From: Trichocoleus desertorum NBK24
GTDB lineage: Bacteria > Cyanobacteriota > Cyanobacteriia > FACHB-46
DNA: 64,000 nucleotides
NCBI RefSeq assembly: GCF_030409055.1
Contig: NZ_CP116619.1
Location: 3,077,628 to 3,141,627, forward strand
Reading direction: 5' to 3'
Shown one piece after another: positions 8,795 to 17,252 of this stretch (position 1 is the stretch's first letter; each line of letters opens with the position of its first letter). The notes beneath the pieces were generated by a model. The model worked only from the letters and a program-made list of their open reading frames with translations. It did not search any database and was not told the DNA's origin. The position numbers and the translations under genes were made by a program.

Positions 8795-9286
8795 TCAGAA
8801 GTCACTGATACCCCAACCAGGTGCTTTTTGAGCCGCTCTGAGAATAAAAGCAGCAAGTTTTTCCACCTGCTCCTGAGGTAGCCAGCTCTCTGGCACCTGG
8901 CGACAGACATAATTTTCCTCGGTGCCATCATAGGTCATTGGTTGACGTAAATAATCAACCAAATTATTGATGTTGTCTCGCTGGGGAACTGCTCCCTGCA
9001 AAGCAGCTAGCGATAAAGACACCGACGGATTGGGTAGAGTCGCGCCGCCCAAATGACAGTTCTTACAATTGTTTTCAAATAAACGTTTACCCGCCCCAAA
9101 GTCGTCTGGTGCAAACAAACGACTTTGACTCTCATCTAGATCGAGCGCAACAGGCTCAGTAACCCGCAAATACTGAGAGACGTAAGGATCTACAGCGGCT
9201 TGAGCGGGGCTAGCCAACAAAATGATGCCTAGCCAAACTACCAAAATTGCGAGTAAAGGGCGAACTGAAAAGCGTAGACCTAGCAT
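8795..9286 (-). CDS. psbV2: cytochrome c-550-like PsbV2
   Basis: A paralogue of photosystem II cytochrome c550, exported to the thylakoid lumen; its physiological role is not settled. The 163-residue precursor has a signal peptide ending near residue 30 (SPAQA). The haem site is CKNCH at 74-78. Where PsbV has its second haem-ligand histidine after TYDG, this protein has TYDGTEENYVCRQ, placing Cys128 there. That agrees with the histidine/cysteine haem ligation reported for Thermosynechococcus PsbV2. The C-terminal AAQKAPGWG also differs from PsbV, which ends in GGGKIYY. It lies directly after psbV and may be cotranscribed. Confidence 0.92.
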   Translation of the reverse strand: MLGLRFSVRPLLAILVVWLGIILLASPAQAAVDPYVSQYLRVTEPVALDLDESQSRLFAPDDFGAGKRLFENNCKNCHLGGATLPNPSVSLSLAALQGAVPQRDNINNLVDYLRQPMTYDGTEENYVCRQVPESWLPQEQVEKLAAFILRAAQKAPGWGISDF

Positions 9287-9329
9287 GACGGCGACAACCT
9301 GGTAGCGAGTAAGCCAGCGATTCAGCAGA

Positions 9330-9400
9330 TGGCAGAAACTCTTGAGGTCACTATCGTTGGGGATAAGTGGGCCTCAAGGGAGAGGTCTGCGTTTCTGCCA
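9330..9400 (-). promoter_or_regulatory. nested inverted repeat in the psbV-psbV2 spacer
   Basis: Two nested inverted repeats fill the gap between psbV and psbV2: an outer 10-base pair TGGCAGAAAC/GTTTCTGCCA (9330-9339 and 9391-9400) and an inner 7-base pair CTTGAGG/CCTCAAG (9341-9347 and 9372-9378). A transcript could fold into a long hairpin. There is no T run, so a processing, stability or attenuation element is more likely than a simple terminator. Confidence 0.45.
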
Positions 9401-9427
9401 ACGACTGTCTCCTAGACGGGACAGGCT

Positions 9428-9916
9428 TTAATAGTAGATTTTGCCACCGCCCCATTTTTGGCCGACGATCTTGGGTTGTAAGAGAATATGACCCGCGATC
9501 GCCACGAGGTCATCCTCGGTCAGGTTTCTCATCTTGGGGAAGATATCCGTGCTCTGAGTGCTAGGGTGCAGCTCCGCAATAGATTCAGCCCCGTCGTAGG
9601 TGGTGGGATTGTGCATGTAATCCACCAGTGCCTCGATATTGGTACGAGGTGGAGTTGCTAGAGCCAGAGCCTCCGGCTCAAGACCTACGTTAGGGTCAGT
9701 CTTGGTGCCGCCACCTACGTGACATTGGCCACAAGCATAGTTAAATAAGCGTTTTCCTTCTTGAACTTGCTTTAAGCTCAAAACAACATTTTGACCTTCG
9801 CTACTTGGGACAGTGCGGAGCGCTGCATCTAGTTCAGCTGCATTAGCACTGCCGATAAAGGTTTGGAAGGCGAAAAATACAGTGGCCACAGCAAGCCAGA
9901 TGTATCTTTTAAGCAT
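9428..9916 (-). CDS. psbV: photosystem II cytochrome c550
   Basis: Extrinsic lumenal subunit of photosystem II that stabilises the oxygen-evolving manganese cluster and its calcium and chloride requirement. The 162-residue precursor has a signal peptide ending about residue 26 (GSANA), a haem site CGQCH at 62-66 and the second ligand His117 in SIAELHPS. Mature length near 136 residues and the C-terminal GGGKIYY are typical. A purine-rich tract with AAGGAGAA precedes the ATG. It is the upstream gene of the psbV-psbV2-petJ row. Confidence 0.97.
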   Translation of the reverse strand: MLKRYIWLAVATVFFAFQTFIGSANAAELDAALRTVPSSEGQNVVLSLKQVQEGKRLFNYACGQCHVGGGTKTDPNVGLEPEALALATPPRTNIEALVDYMHNPTTYDGAESIAELHPSTQSTDIFPKMRNLTEDDLVAIAGHILLQPKIVGQKWGGGKIYY

Positions 9917-10124
9917 GGTTCTCCTTAATGTGGCTCAGTTAGCAGATATTCATCCTCAACACAGGTTGGCTCAACCCATTGCTCCGTATTTTTAGGAGCC
10001 CACCCTCATGTCAAGGCCCAAAACTAGCCCTGGAAGTGTCCTGCAAAGGTCAGGATTGAGCCTTTCTAATATCAATATCATGCCACTGAGGGGTCCCTTT
10101 CCCAAGAGAACTGCCCGCTGAGTT

Positions 10125-11048
10125 TCACAAGGGATTTGCAGAACTGAGGGAAACAGCTTCGGGTAAATGCACAAAGTGTGAAGCAGCGGGGGCAGGTTGG
10201 TGTAGCCGAATCAGTTGCGCCAGGGTTTTCTTGAGCTGGGTTCGGGGCACGATCGCGTCTACAAAGCCATGTTCCAGCAAATATTCAGCGGTTTGGAAAT
10301 TATCGGGGAGTTTCTCTCGCAGCGTTTGCTCAACTACTCGTCTGCCCGCGAAACCAATGGTGGCTTTCGGCTCTGCCAAAATAATGTCGCCAAGCATGGC
10401 AAAGCTTGCAGTCACCCCGCCTGTAGTCGGATGGGTCAAGATGGGGATGTAAAGGAGCCGCGCTTCTCGATGCCGTTCTAAGGCACCAGAGATTTTAGCC
10501 ATCTGCATCAAGCTGAGCATGCCTTCTTGCATCCTGGCTCCGCCAGAGGCGCATACGAGCATAACTGGCAACCGCTCACGAGTCGCTCGTTCAATCAGGC
10601 GGGTAAATTTCTCCCCCACCACGGAACCCATGCTGCCACCCATAAAGCGGAAGTCCATGACTCCTAGGGCGACGGGCAAGCCTTCCAGTTGGCCTAGCCC
10701 TGTTTGGACACCGTCTGGCAAGCCCGTTTTGTCCTGCATTTCTCGGATGCGATCGCCGTAGCCCTTGCGATCGCGAAACTTCAGCGGGTCAATCGGACGA
10801 ATGGCCGTGTCTAAGGGTAGCCAAGTATTGGCATCAATGAGTTGGCGGATGCGCTCGTCGCTGAAGACGCGAATGTGGTGGTTGCACTCTAAGCAAACCA
10901 TTTGATTCGCCCGTAGGTCTTTGGTGTAAGTCAGAGCACCGCACGACTCACACTTAGTCCATAGCCCATCCGCAATTTCTCGTTCTTGCCGTTCCTTGCT
11001 GGTCGGCTCTGCCTTTCGTCGATTTGCAAACCAATCAAATAGAGACAT
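10125..11048 (-). CDS. accD: acetyl-CoA carboxylase carboxyltransferase subunit beta
   Basis: Beta subunit of the carboxyltransferase of acetyl-CoA carboxylase; with AccA it moves the carboxyl group from biotin to acetyl-CoA, giving malonyl-CoA for fatty-acid synthesis. The 307 residues start with MSLFDWF and a four-cysteine zinc ribbon (Cys33, Cys36, Cys52, Cys55), followed by the crotonase-fold region with [13 protein letters not shown] and the oxyanion-side [18 protein letters not shown]. Length is normal. It is monocistronic by spacing, and accA is not in the window. Confidence 0.96.
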   Translation of the reverse strand: MSLFDWFANRRKAEPTSKERQEREIADGLWTKCESCGALTYTKDLRANQMVCLECNHHIRVFSDERIRQLIDANTWLPLDTAIRPIDPLKFRDRKGYGDRIREMQDKTGLPDGVQTGLGQLEGLPVALGVMDFRFMGGSMGSVVGEKFTRLIERATRERLPVMLVCASGGARMQEGMLSLMQMAKISGALERHREARLLYIPILTHPTTGGVTASFAMLGDIILAEPKATIGFAGRRVVEQTLREKLPDNFQTAEYLLEHGFVDAIVPRTQLKKTLAQLIRLHQPAPAASHFVHLPEAVSLSSANPL

Positions 11049-11259
11049 GAAAGTGATTGATTCCTTTTATTTTGTTATTTCTATTCCCATCAGCCTTAAG
11101 CAGGCAAAATCCTGAATTTCAGGCTTAATGGCCTAGCCAGCTTTGATCAAAACTATTTTGATACCCCAGCAAAAATTCTGGCACAGGAATTCCTGTAGAC
11201 CGAAAAATCTGCTAGTGAGTTGCTAACGAGTTTATGTGAATTTGTTTCACCCGCTTTTA

Positions 11260-11478
11260 TTATCCCTCTGTGTGCTCTTCCTCCACGGGACTAATGAGGA
11301 GTAAGGCTGTCCATTGGTCTTCGGCACGCACTTGTAAGGCAGCAGGACTTCCCAGCCCTAGATAAGGCGCAACACCCAAATCAAGCACCCGCGCTGGAAT
11401 TTGATGAGCAGCTAGAACCTGCTGCATAATTTCTGCTTCCCAACGGGTACTCGTTGTCCGTAATGTGATCCAAGACAC
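11260..11478 (-). CDS. DUF2007-like small protein
   Basis: A 72-residue protein. The pattern of an N-terminal strand, the helix STRWEAEIMQQVLAAHQIPARV and a glycine-rich turn (APYLGLGSPAALQV) leading to AEDQWTALLLI resembles the DUF2007 'putative signal transducing protein' family, which has a ferredoxin-like PII-type fold. Function is unknown. It lies 81 bases downstream-side of the prepilin peptidase on the same strand gap and has no clear partner. Confidence 0.7.
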   Translation of the reverse strand: MSWITLRTTSTRWEAEIMQQVLAAHQIPARVLDLGVAPYLGLGSPAALQVRAEDQWTALLLISPVEEEHTEG

Positions 11479-11559
11479 GGAGGGATTGTATCAAAAATGT
11501 GGGAATTTTATCAAAAGATCAAGAAAGTGTAGAGTTTAGTGCTTATAGACGATCGCTAC

Positions 11560-12381
11560 TTATAGAGCCGGAAAAAATAGCTGCAAATAGCCTGAGATAA
11601 TGGCTTCACCCCATAATGCTGCAATCAAGGCCCCTAACGCTAGAAAAGGGCCAAAAGGCATTTGTTGACGCCGTCCCAGCCAGCCAAACGCCATCGCTCC
11701 ACCCCCCACAAAAGCACCCACTGCACAAGCCAAAAATCCCGCCAGCAAAAAATATTTCCAACCCAGCCAAGCGCCCATCATGGCAGCGAGTTTGGCATCG
11801 CCCGCTCCCATCGCTTCTTGGCCCAGCGCGATCGACCCAGCTAGAGTAATGAGGTTGAGTAACCACAGCCCCACAACGGCACCTACCACCCCTACCATTA
11901 GCTGATTGATGACTGGAGCCACGCTAAAGCTCAGAACTGAGCCAACCGCAACTTGGAAACCTAGCCCCACCAACAAACCGGATCGAGTCAGCGGTTCTGG
12001 CAGGGTCATGGTATCCAAGTCAATTAGGGATAAGGCTAGCAGCCAACTCACAAAGGTCCAATAGCCCAAAGTTTGGACGGAAAAACCAAAAATTAGAAAA
12101 ACCAGCACGAAAAGAGCACCCGTTGCGGCTTCTACCAAGGGGTACCGGGGAGAGATAGGGCTTTTGCAGTAACGGCAACGTCCGCGTAGCCACAGCCAGC
12201 CTAGAACCGGAACGTTATCTTGCTTACCTAGGCGGTGTGAACACTGGGGACAGCGTGAAGGCGGCCAAAGAACAGATAAGCCTGCGGGTAAGCGATAGAC
12301 GACAACATTTAGAAAGCTGCCGATAGATGCACCGAGTGTAAAGGCAATCAAAGCGGTGAGAACGGTAAACAGAGTATCCAT
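11560..12381 (-). CDS. pilD: prepilin peptidase / N-methyltransferase (A24)
   Basis: Membrane aspartic protease that cleaves and N-methylates type IV prepilins, needed for pili, twitching motility and DNA uptake. Starting from ATG at 12381 the protein has 273 residues. It shows the methyltransferase-type N terminus GASIGSFLNVVVYRLP, two CxxC pairs (about Cys44/47 and Cys69/72), and the catalytic aspartates in LIDLDTMTLP (about 121-123) and GAGDAKL (about 195). Seven or eight hydrophobic segments follow. A TTG two codons upstream is a weaker start. No pilin genes are nearby, as is common for pilD in cyanobacteria. Confidence 0.94.
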   Translation of the reverse strand: MDTLFTVLTALIAFTLGASIGSFLNVVVYRLPAGLSVLWPPSRCPQCSHRLGKQDNVPVLGWLWLRGRCRYCKSPISPRYPLVEAATGALFVLVFLIFGFSVQTLGYWTFVSWLLALSLIDLDTMTLPEPLTRSGLLVGLGFQVAVGSVLSFSVAPVINQLMVGVVGAVVGLWLLNLITLAGSIALGQEAMGAGDAKLAAMMGAWLGWKYFLLAGFLACAVGAFVGGGAMAFGWLGRRQQMPFGPFLALGALIAALWGEAIISGYLQLFFPAL

Positions 12382-12489
12382 AACCAAGGCTTTAGTTTGG
12401 CAGTATTGGCCGAACGGGTTATGGTCAGGTGACTGACATTAGGGCACTCAATGCTCTAGTGACTCCAAGCTACCAGCACTCATTCAGCA

Positions 12490-12753
12490 CTAATAAAGTT
12501 CTGACTCAATTTGATTGAAGGGCACGAAACACTCTTGGGGAAGCAAAACGGGCCTGCCAGAGAAAATTAGTTTGCCCCGATGAGTGTAGCGATCGATCGC
12601 GACGCCTAAAGGAGGTTGAGTCAGCTCAGGATGAACTTCGTAGTAAGTACGATAAATCTGCCGTGCGGCTCTGACTACTGCCGGGTCTAAAAAGACGGGA
12701 AATTCCACATCTTCTATCCTATTTTCGGGTCGTTGTTGGGAAACGTACACCAC
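12490..12753 (-). CDS. hypothetical protein, 87 aa
   Basis: I do not recognise a named family. The protein is soluble, without cysteines apart from one near the end, and compact: an acidic N terminus (NRIEDVEFPVFLDPAVV), a helix AARQIYRTYYEVHPEL, and a beta-rich end with RPVLLPQECFVPFNQIE. Composition is protein-like and codon use matches the neighbours, so it is probably real. Start is GTG. It sits alone between leuB and the prepilin peptidase. Confidence 0.65.
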   Translation of the reverse strand: MVYVSQQRPENRIEDVEFPVFLDPAVVRAARQIYRTYYEVHPELTQPPLGVAIDRYTHRGKLIFSGRPVLLPQECFVPFNQIESELY

Positions 12754-12862
12754 AAACCTATCCCTAATTTTTACGCTCGACTTTAGTCGATCTAGGTGAT
12801 TACAGCAAGGGTTAGAGCAAAATTAGCGAATCACTACGCTCCAACCGCTACCTCTGAATCCC

Positions 12863-13954
12863 CTACTCAGCCCTTTCAAGTGCTTCGATCAAAACATCCC
12901 CCATCTTCCGGCAGCCTACTAGAGTTTTGCCTTCAGACATAATGTCTCCGGTGCGGTAGTCTTGGTCGAGCACCTGCATTACAGCTTGTTCAATGCGATC
13001 GGCTGCTACAGGTTGATTCAATCCGTAGCGTAGCATCATAGCTGCACTCAAAACTTGGGCGATCGGGTTGGCTTTGTCTTGGCCCGCAATGTCTGGAGCC
13101 GAACCATGAACTGGTTCATACACCCCAGGCCCAGAAGCGCCCAAACTGGCAGAGGGCAGCATGCCGATACTACCTGTCAACATGGCAGCAGCGTCGGAAA
13201 GAATATCGCCAAACAAATTGCTAGTCACAATGGTGTCGAATTGTTTGGGCCAGCGGACTAACTGCATCGCCGCGTTGTCCACGTACATATGGGACAGTTC
13301 TACATCGGCATATTCAGCCGCCAACTGGGTCACGCGATCGCGCCACAACTGCGAAACATCTAGCACATTGGCTTTATCGACGGAACACAGTTTTTTGCCC
13401 CGCTTCTGGGCGGTTTCAAAGGCTACCTTGGCGATGCGATCGATTTCTGACTCGGTGTAGGCCATTGTATTGACGCCACGCTTCTCGCCAGATTCTGTGG
13501 CAAAAATACCTTTGGGTTGACCGAAATAAACGCCGCCTGTCAGCTCTCGTACTACCATGATGTCGATGCCTTCTACAACTTCACGCTTGAGGCTAGAAGC
13601 ATCAATTAACTGGGGCAAAATCTTAGCAGGACGCAAGTTGGCAAAGAGTTCTAGACCTGCCCGTAGTCCGAGTAATCCAGTTTCGGGTCGCAAGTTTCGA
13701 GGTAACGTATCCCACTTGTAACCCCCAATCGCAGCGAGTAGGACGGCATCGCTATTGCGACAAGTTTCTAAGGTTTCTGGCGGCAGGGGTGCGCCTGTGG
13801 CATCGATCGCGGCCCCGCCAATCAAAGCCGATTGAAAATTAAATTCTAGATTGAGCTGCTGGCCTACAACTTTCAGCACGTCTACCGACACCGCCATGAT
13901 TTCAGGGCCGATGCCATCGCCAGGTAGAAGGGTAATTCGGTACTGCTGTGCCAT
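12863..13954 (-). CDS. leuB: 3-isopropylmalate dehydrogenase
   Basis: NAD-dependent oxidative decarboxylation of 3-isopropylmalate to 2-oxoisocaproate, the third step of leucine synthesis. The 363 residues have the family signature: N-terminal [12 protein letters not shown], the arginine-rich substrate loop [31 protein letters not shown], the metal-binding [19 protein letters not shown] and the NAD-binding [18 protein letters not shown]. It is a single-gene unit preceded by a short spacer with three direct repeats. leuA, leuC and leuD are not in the window. Confidence 0.97.
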   Translation of the reverse strand: MAQQYRITLLPGDGIGPEIMAVSVDVLKVVGQQLNLEFNFQSALIGGAAIDATGAPLPPETLETCRNSDAVLLAAIGGYKWDTLPRNLRPETGLLGLRAGLELFANLRPAKILPQLIDASSLKREVVEGIDIMVVRELTGGVYFGQPKGIFATESGEKRGVNTMAYTESEIDRIAKVAFETAQKRGKKLCSVDKANVLDVSQLWRDRVTQLAAEYADVELSHMYVDNAAMQLVRWPKQFDTIVTSNLFGDILSDAAAMLTGSIGMLPSASLGASGPGVYEPVHGSAPDIAGQDKANPIAQVLSAAMMLRYGLNQPVAADRIEQAVMQVLDQDYRTGDIMSEGKTLVGCRKMGDVLIEALERAE

Positions 13955-14088
13955 AAGTCAACTCAAAGGGAACGGTGGAAGTACTCACAGGGTATTTATC
14001 ATACCTGGCAAGGGCACCAACCAATAGACTGCACAAAAACAGAAAACCCGCAAAAACTAGGGTCAGTACTAGTCCTTACGGGGCAAGG

Positions 14089-14133
14089 TCAAATTCAGGA
14101 TGATCAAATTCAGAGTGATCAAATTCAGAATGA
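14089..14133. repeat. three tandem 15-bp repeats
   Basis: Three head-to-tail copies of TCAAATTCAGRRTGA (14089-14103, 14104-14118, 14119-14133) differing at two positions. They lie between the 5' end of leuB and the 3' end of the CsbD-like gene. Confidence 0.9.
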
Positions 14134-14146
14134 ACCGAATGAGCGA

Positions 14147-14509
14147 TTACTGCACCGCATTGTGCAGGTTGCCTGCGGATTCGGGACGAGCTTGGCGGGC
14201 ACGAATATCTTGCTCTGCTTTTTGAGTTTTAGCAGCTACATCAGAATTGGGTTGGCTCAAGCGGATGTTACCTTCAGCTTGCCGAACCTTGCCGCGAATT
14301 TGGTCTTCGCGATCGCCAGTCAAATTGCCTTTGATTTCTTGAGTTTTGCCCTGGAGGCTTTGCACAAATCCTGTCACCTCTTCACCCAGTTCGTTGCTTT
14401 GGCTGGCAGCGGCCCAGCTGGGTTGAGCGCTCATCACATTGGCTAAGGTAATCACTAGCCCCAGGACGACGGCAATCAAAACTTTGCGAACTTGCTGAAA
14501 TAAACTCAC
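14147..14509 (-). CDS. secreted CsbD-like stress protein
   Basis: A 120-residue protein with a signal peptide (residues 1 to about 34, hydrophobic core VLIAVVLGLVITLANVMSA, cut after SWA). The mature part GKTQEIKGNLTGDREDQIRG followed by VRQAEGNIR resembles the CsbD family, small hydrophilic proteins linked to general stress in bacteria. The rest is charged and likely helical or disordered. Most CsbD proteins are cytosolic; the export signal is the unusual part but similar secreted versions occur in cyanobacteria. Function in the periplasm is unknown. Confidence 0.72.
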   Translation of the reverse strand: MSLFQQVRKVLIAVVLGLVITLANVMSAQPSWAAASQSNELGEEVTGFVQSLQGKTQEIKGNLTGDREDQIRGKVRQAEGNIRLSQPNSDVAAKTQKAEQDIRARQARPESAGNLHNAVQ

Positions 14510-14789
14510 TTCAATCTCCTTTGAAAAAACTGATTTTTGTTGCGAAAATATGACGACTTCAACCTATCGAAGATTCTTAACTTAACCCTCTTTCGCAGGG
14601 GATAAGTCATGCATCCAAACATGCGTAGAACCCATGCGGAACCTTACTTATGGCAGAGTTCTAATTGCAGTTTTTGGAGCCAATTAGCTTTTGAGCAAAC
14701 CCAAACTTTTTGTTTTTGTTTTAGGTTTTCTCCTGATTTGTCGTTAGGATGTGGCTGTAGAGTACGGCAATGCCTCACAGCGATCGCCT

Positions 14790-16055
14790 ATGACCCGTAC
14801 CCCTCTGGTTGAGCGCATTCAACAATTTAATCAAGGCCGCAATCCGCAACTGCTGCACCGCAAATATAAAACGATGCAACGCAATCCGTTTGCCTTTTTG
14901 CGGGGCACTTGTCATTTGTTTTATCAAGATTGGCCGAGCGCTACCGATCTCAATCAATCCCCTTTAAGTTGGATTTGTGGGGATCTGCACCTAGAAAACT
15001 TTGGCACGTTCAAGGGTGACAACCGTTTAACTTATTTCGACCTCAACGATTTTGATGAAGCAGTGCTTGCTCCCTGTACTTGGGACTTGGCGCGGTTTCT
15101 CACCAGCATCTTTGTCGGTGCCAATGCCTTGGGCCTGGGCGAAACAGAGGCGATCGCTCTGGCTAATTGTTTTTTGACTAGTTATAAGCAAGCGCTGCTG
15201 TTTGGTAAAGCAGGTTGGGTAGAGCGGGGGACGGCGACTGGTTTAGTGCAGGAGTTGCTGAATCAGTTAAGGCAGCGCAAACGCCAAGATTTTCTGAACA
15301 GCCGCACCGAAATTAAGGGCAGCACCCGCCGCATTCGTTTAGATGGCAAACGAGCCTTGCCAATTGCTAGCGCTGAGCGCAAGAAAATTACTGCTTTAAT
15401 CGAGAAATTTAGGGTGCAGCAAGCTAAACCCAAGTTTTTTAAGCTGCTGGATGTGGCCCAACGAGCAGCGGGTACAGGCAGTTTGGGCATAGAGCGCTAC
15501 ATCTTGCTCGTCGTCGGTCATGGCTCCCCCGATGACAATTACTTGCTGGATCTCAAGCAAGCTCAAGCTTCTGCCTTGCAGCCTTATTTAACAGCACCGC
15601 AACCCCAATGGCACAATGAGGCGGAGCGGATTGTCTCAGTCCATCAACGAGTGCAAGCAAGCTCACCCGCTCTTCTCAGGACGGTGGTGCAGGGTGATAA
15701 ATCTTTTGTTTTAACCGAACTCCAACCCTTTGAAAACCGAGTCAATTTGGAGGCCAATCGCGGCAGGCTGAAGCGATTAGAAAAAGTAGTCGTAACCATG
15801 GGCGAGGTGGTGGCTTGGGGACAACTGCGGAGTGGAGGGCGGCAAGGCTCGGCGATCGCAGATGAGCTGATTGATTTTGCCCAACAACAAACCTGGCCCA
15901 CCACAGTGATGGATTACGCCCGACAGTATAGTCAGCAAGTAGAGCAAGACTGGCGCGAGTTTCGTGAAGCCCTTAAAGATGGTGTGGTTGAGCAGCCTAA
16001 TCTGGAAGTCAATCTAGAACCCAATCTGGACGCAACAGCGGTTGCGCGTTCATAG
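14790..16055 (+). CDS. DUF2252 family protein
   Basis: A soluble 421-residue protein of the DUF2252 family, which has a protein-kinase-like (aminoglycoside phosphotransferase-like) fold; substrate unknown. The hallmarks are WICGDLHLENFG and, after a strand, FDLNDFDEAVLAPCTWDLAR, which resemble the catalytic and metal-binding loops of that fold. I chose the ATG at 14790 because it precedes the conserved PLVERIQQFNQGRNP; an upstream GTG at 14751 would add 13 residues that include a HIP1 octamer. It is followed, about 180 bases later, by an ABC exporter operon, with no evident link. Confidence 0.85.
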   Translation: MTRTPLVERIQQFNQGRNPQLLHRKYKTMQRNPFAFLRGTCHLFYQDWPSATDLNQSPLSWICGDLHLENFGTFKGDNRLTYFDLNDFDEAVLAPCTWDLARFLTSIFVGANALGLGETEAIALANCFLTSYKQALLFGKAGWVERGTATGLVQELLNQLRQRKRQDFLNSRTEIKGSTRRIRLDGKRALPIASAERKKITALIEKFRVQQAKPKFFKLLDVAQRAAGTGSLGIERYILLVVGHGSPDDNYLLDLKQAQASALQPYLTAPQPQWHNEAERIVSVHQRVQASSPALLRTVVQGDKSFVLTELQPFENRVNLEANRGRLKRLEKVVVTMGEVVAWGQLRSGGRQGSAIADELIDFAQQQTWPTTVMDYARQYSQQVEQDWREFREALKDGVVEQPNLEVNLEPNLDATAVARS

Positions 16056-16233
16056 ACCTACGGTTGGCATTCACTCTATATTTCCTCTGCGTAGAAATAC
16101 TGCTTTAACAACCCATTGCTAAGCAGTCAATTGTGCCAGTTGTTTCAATTCTATAAACCAGATGCCAAAGCTATAGGCGAAAGGCTAGCCTTGCGGGTAA
16201 CTTGCATCGCTCCTCAGCACCTATGGCACATCT

Positions 16234-17184
16234 ATGGCAAAAGAACTGGCGATTCGGACTCGTGGGTTGACTAAGCAGTTTGACCGTCACATTGCCGTCC
16301 ACGATTTAGATTTAGAAGTTGAAATAGGGGAAGTCTATGGCCTGATTGGGCCGAATGGCGCTGGAAAAACCACACTAATTCGCATGTTGGCGGCAGCAGA
16401 AGAACCTACTACAGGCGAAATTTTTATCAATGGCGATCGCCTACTGCGAGACCACAGCAACCCCAACTTAAAGCAACGTCTGGGCTACTTGCCAGATGAC
16501 TTTCCGCTCTACGATGACTTAACAGTTTGGGACTACCTCGACTATTTTGCGCGGCTTTACCGTTTGCGAGACCCCCGGCGGACTCGACGCCTGCATGATG
16601 TCTTGGAACTGGTGCAACTCAGCCACAAGAGAAACAGCGCGATCGCCACTTTGTCTCGTGGCATGAAACAGCGGCTCAGCCTAGCCCGCACCATCATCCA
16701 TGAACCGATTCTGCTGCTGCTAGATGAGCCTGTATCGGGTCTTGATCCGATTGCGCGGATGCAGTTTCGCGAAATCATTAAGGTTTTGCGCGAAGCGGGT
16801 ATGACAATTTTGATTTCGTCACACGTCCTCAGCGACTTAGCCGAGCTTTGTACGTCGGTTGGAATTATGGAGCTAGGCTATTTGGTCGAAAGTGCTTCTC
16901 TCAAAGACCTATATCGTCGCCTCAGTCGGCAACAGATTGTGCTGGCAACGCTGGGCAGCTTGGAGGCATTGCAGGCGGAGTTGAAAAACCACACTTCCGT
17001 AGAAGGCTGGGATGTCGTCCCTGGAACTCAACAAGTACGAGTGCAATTTTCAGGTGGCCCGGAAGAAAGTGCAGTGTTATTGCGATCGCTCGTAGCTGCC
17101 GGAATTTCTTTAACTGAATTTCATTGCACGCAGGAAGACCTAGAAACAATTTTTCTCAAATTGGGGCACAAGCAGGCGTCTTAA
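16234..17184 (+). CDS. ABC-2 type transporter ATP-binding protein
   Basis: ATPase subunit of an ABC exporter, 316 residues. Walker A is GPNGAGKT at 39-46, the signature is LSRGM at 140-144, Walker B is LLLDEPVSGLDP at 161-172. The final third (after residue about 215) is the regulatory extension seen in ABC-2 exporters of the CcmA/NatA type. It is the first gene of a three-gene unit with two membrane proteins that share a common N-terminal motif. The substrate cannot be told from sequence. Confidence 0.92.
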   Translation: MAKELAIRTRGLTKQFDRHIAVHDLDLEVEIGEVYGLIGPNGAGKTTLIRMLAAAEEPTTGEIFINGDRLLRDHSNPNLKQRLGYLPDDFPLYDDLTVWDYLDYFARLYRLRDPRRTRRLHDVLELVQLSHKRNSAIATLSRGMKQRLSLARTIIHEPILLLLDEPVSGLDPIARMQFREIIKVLREAGMTILISSHVLSDLAELCTSVGIMELGYLVESASLKDLYRRLSRQQIVLATLGSLEALQAELKNHTSVEGWDVVPGTQQVRVQFSGGPEESAVLLRSLVAAGISLTEFHCTQEDLETIFLKLGHKQAS

Positions 17185-17252
17185 AAAGGATGCGGGAGGA
17201 AGGATGTTCGCGAAGCGTTCCGAAGGAAAGGATGAAAGGAGAACAGAGATTA

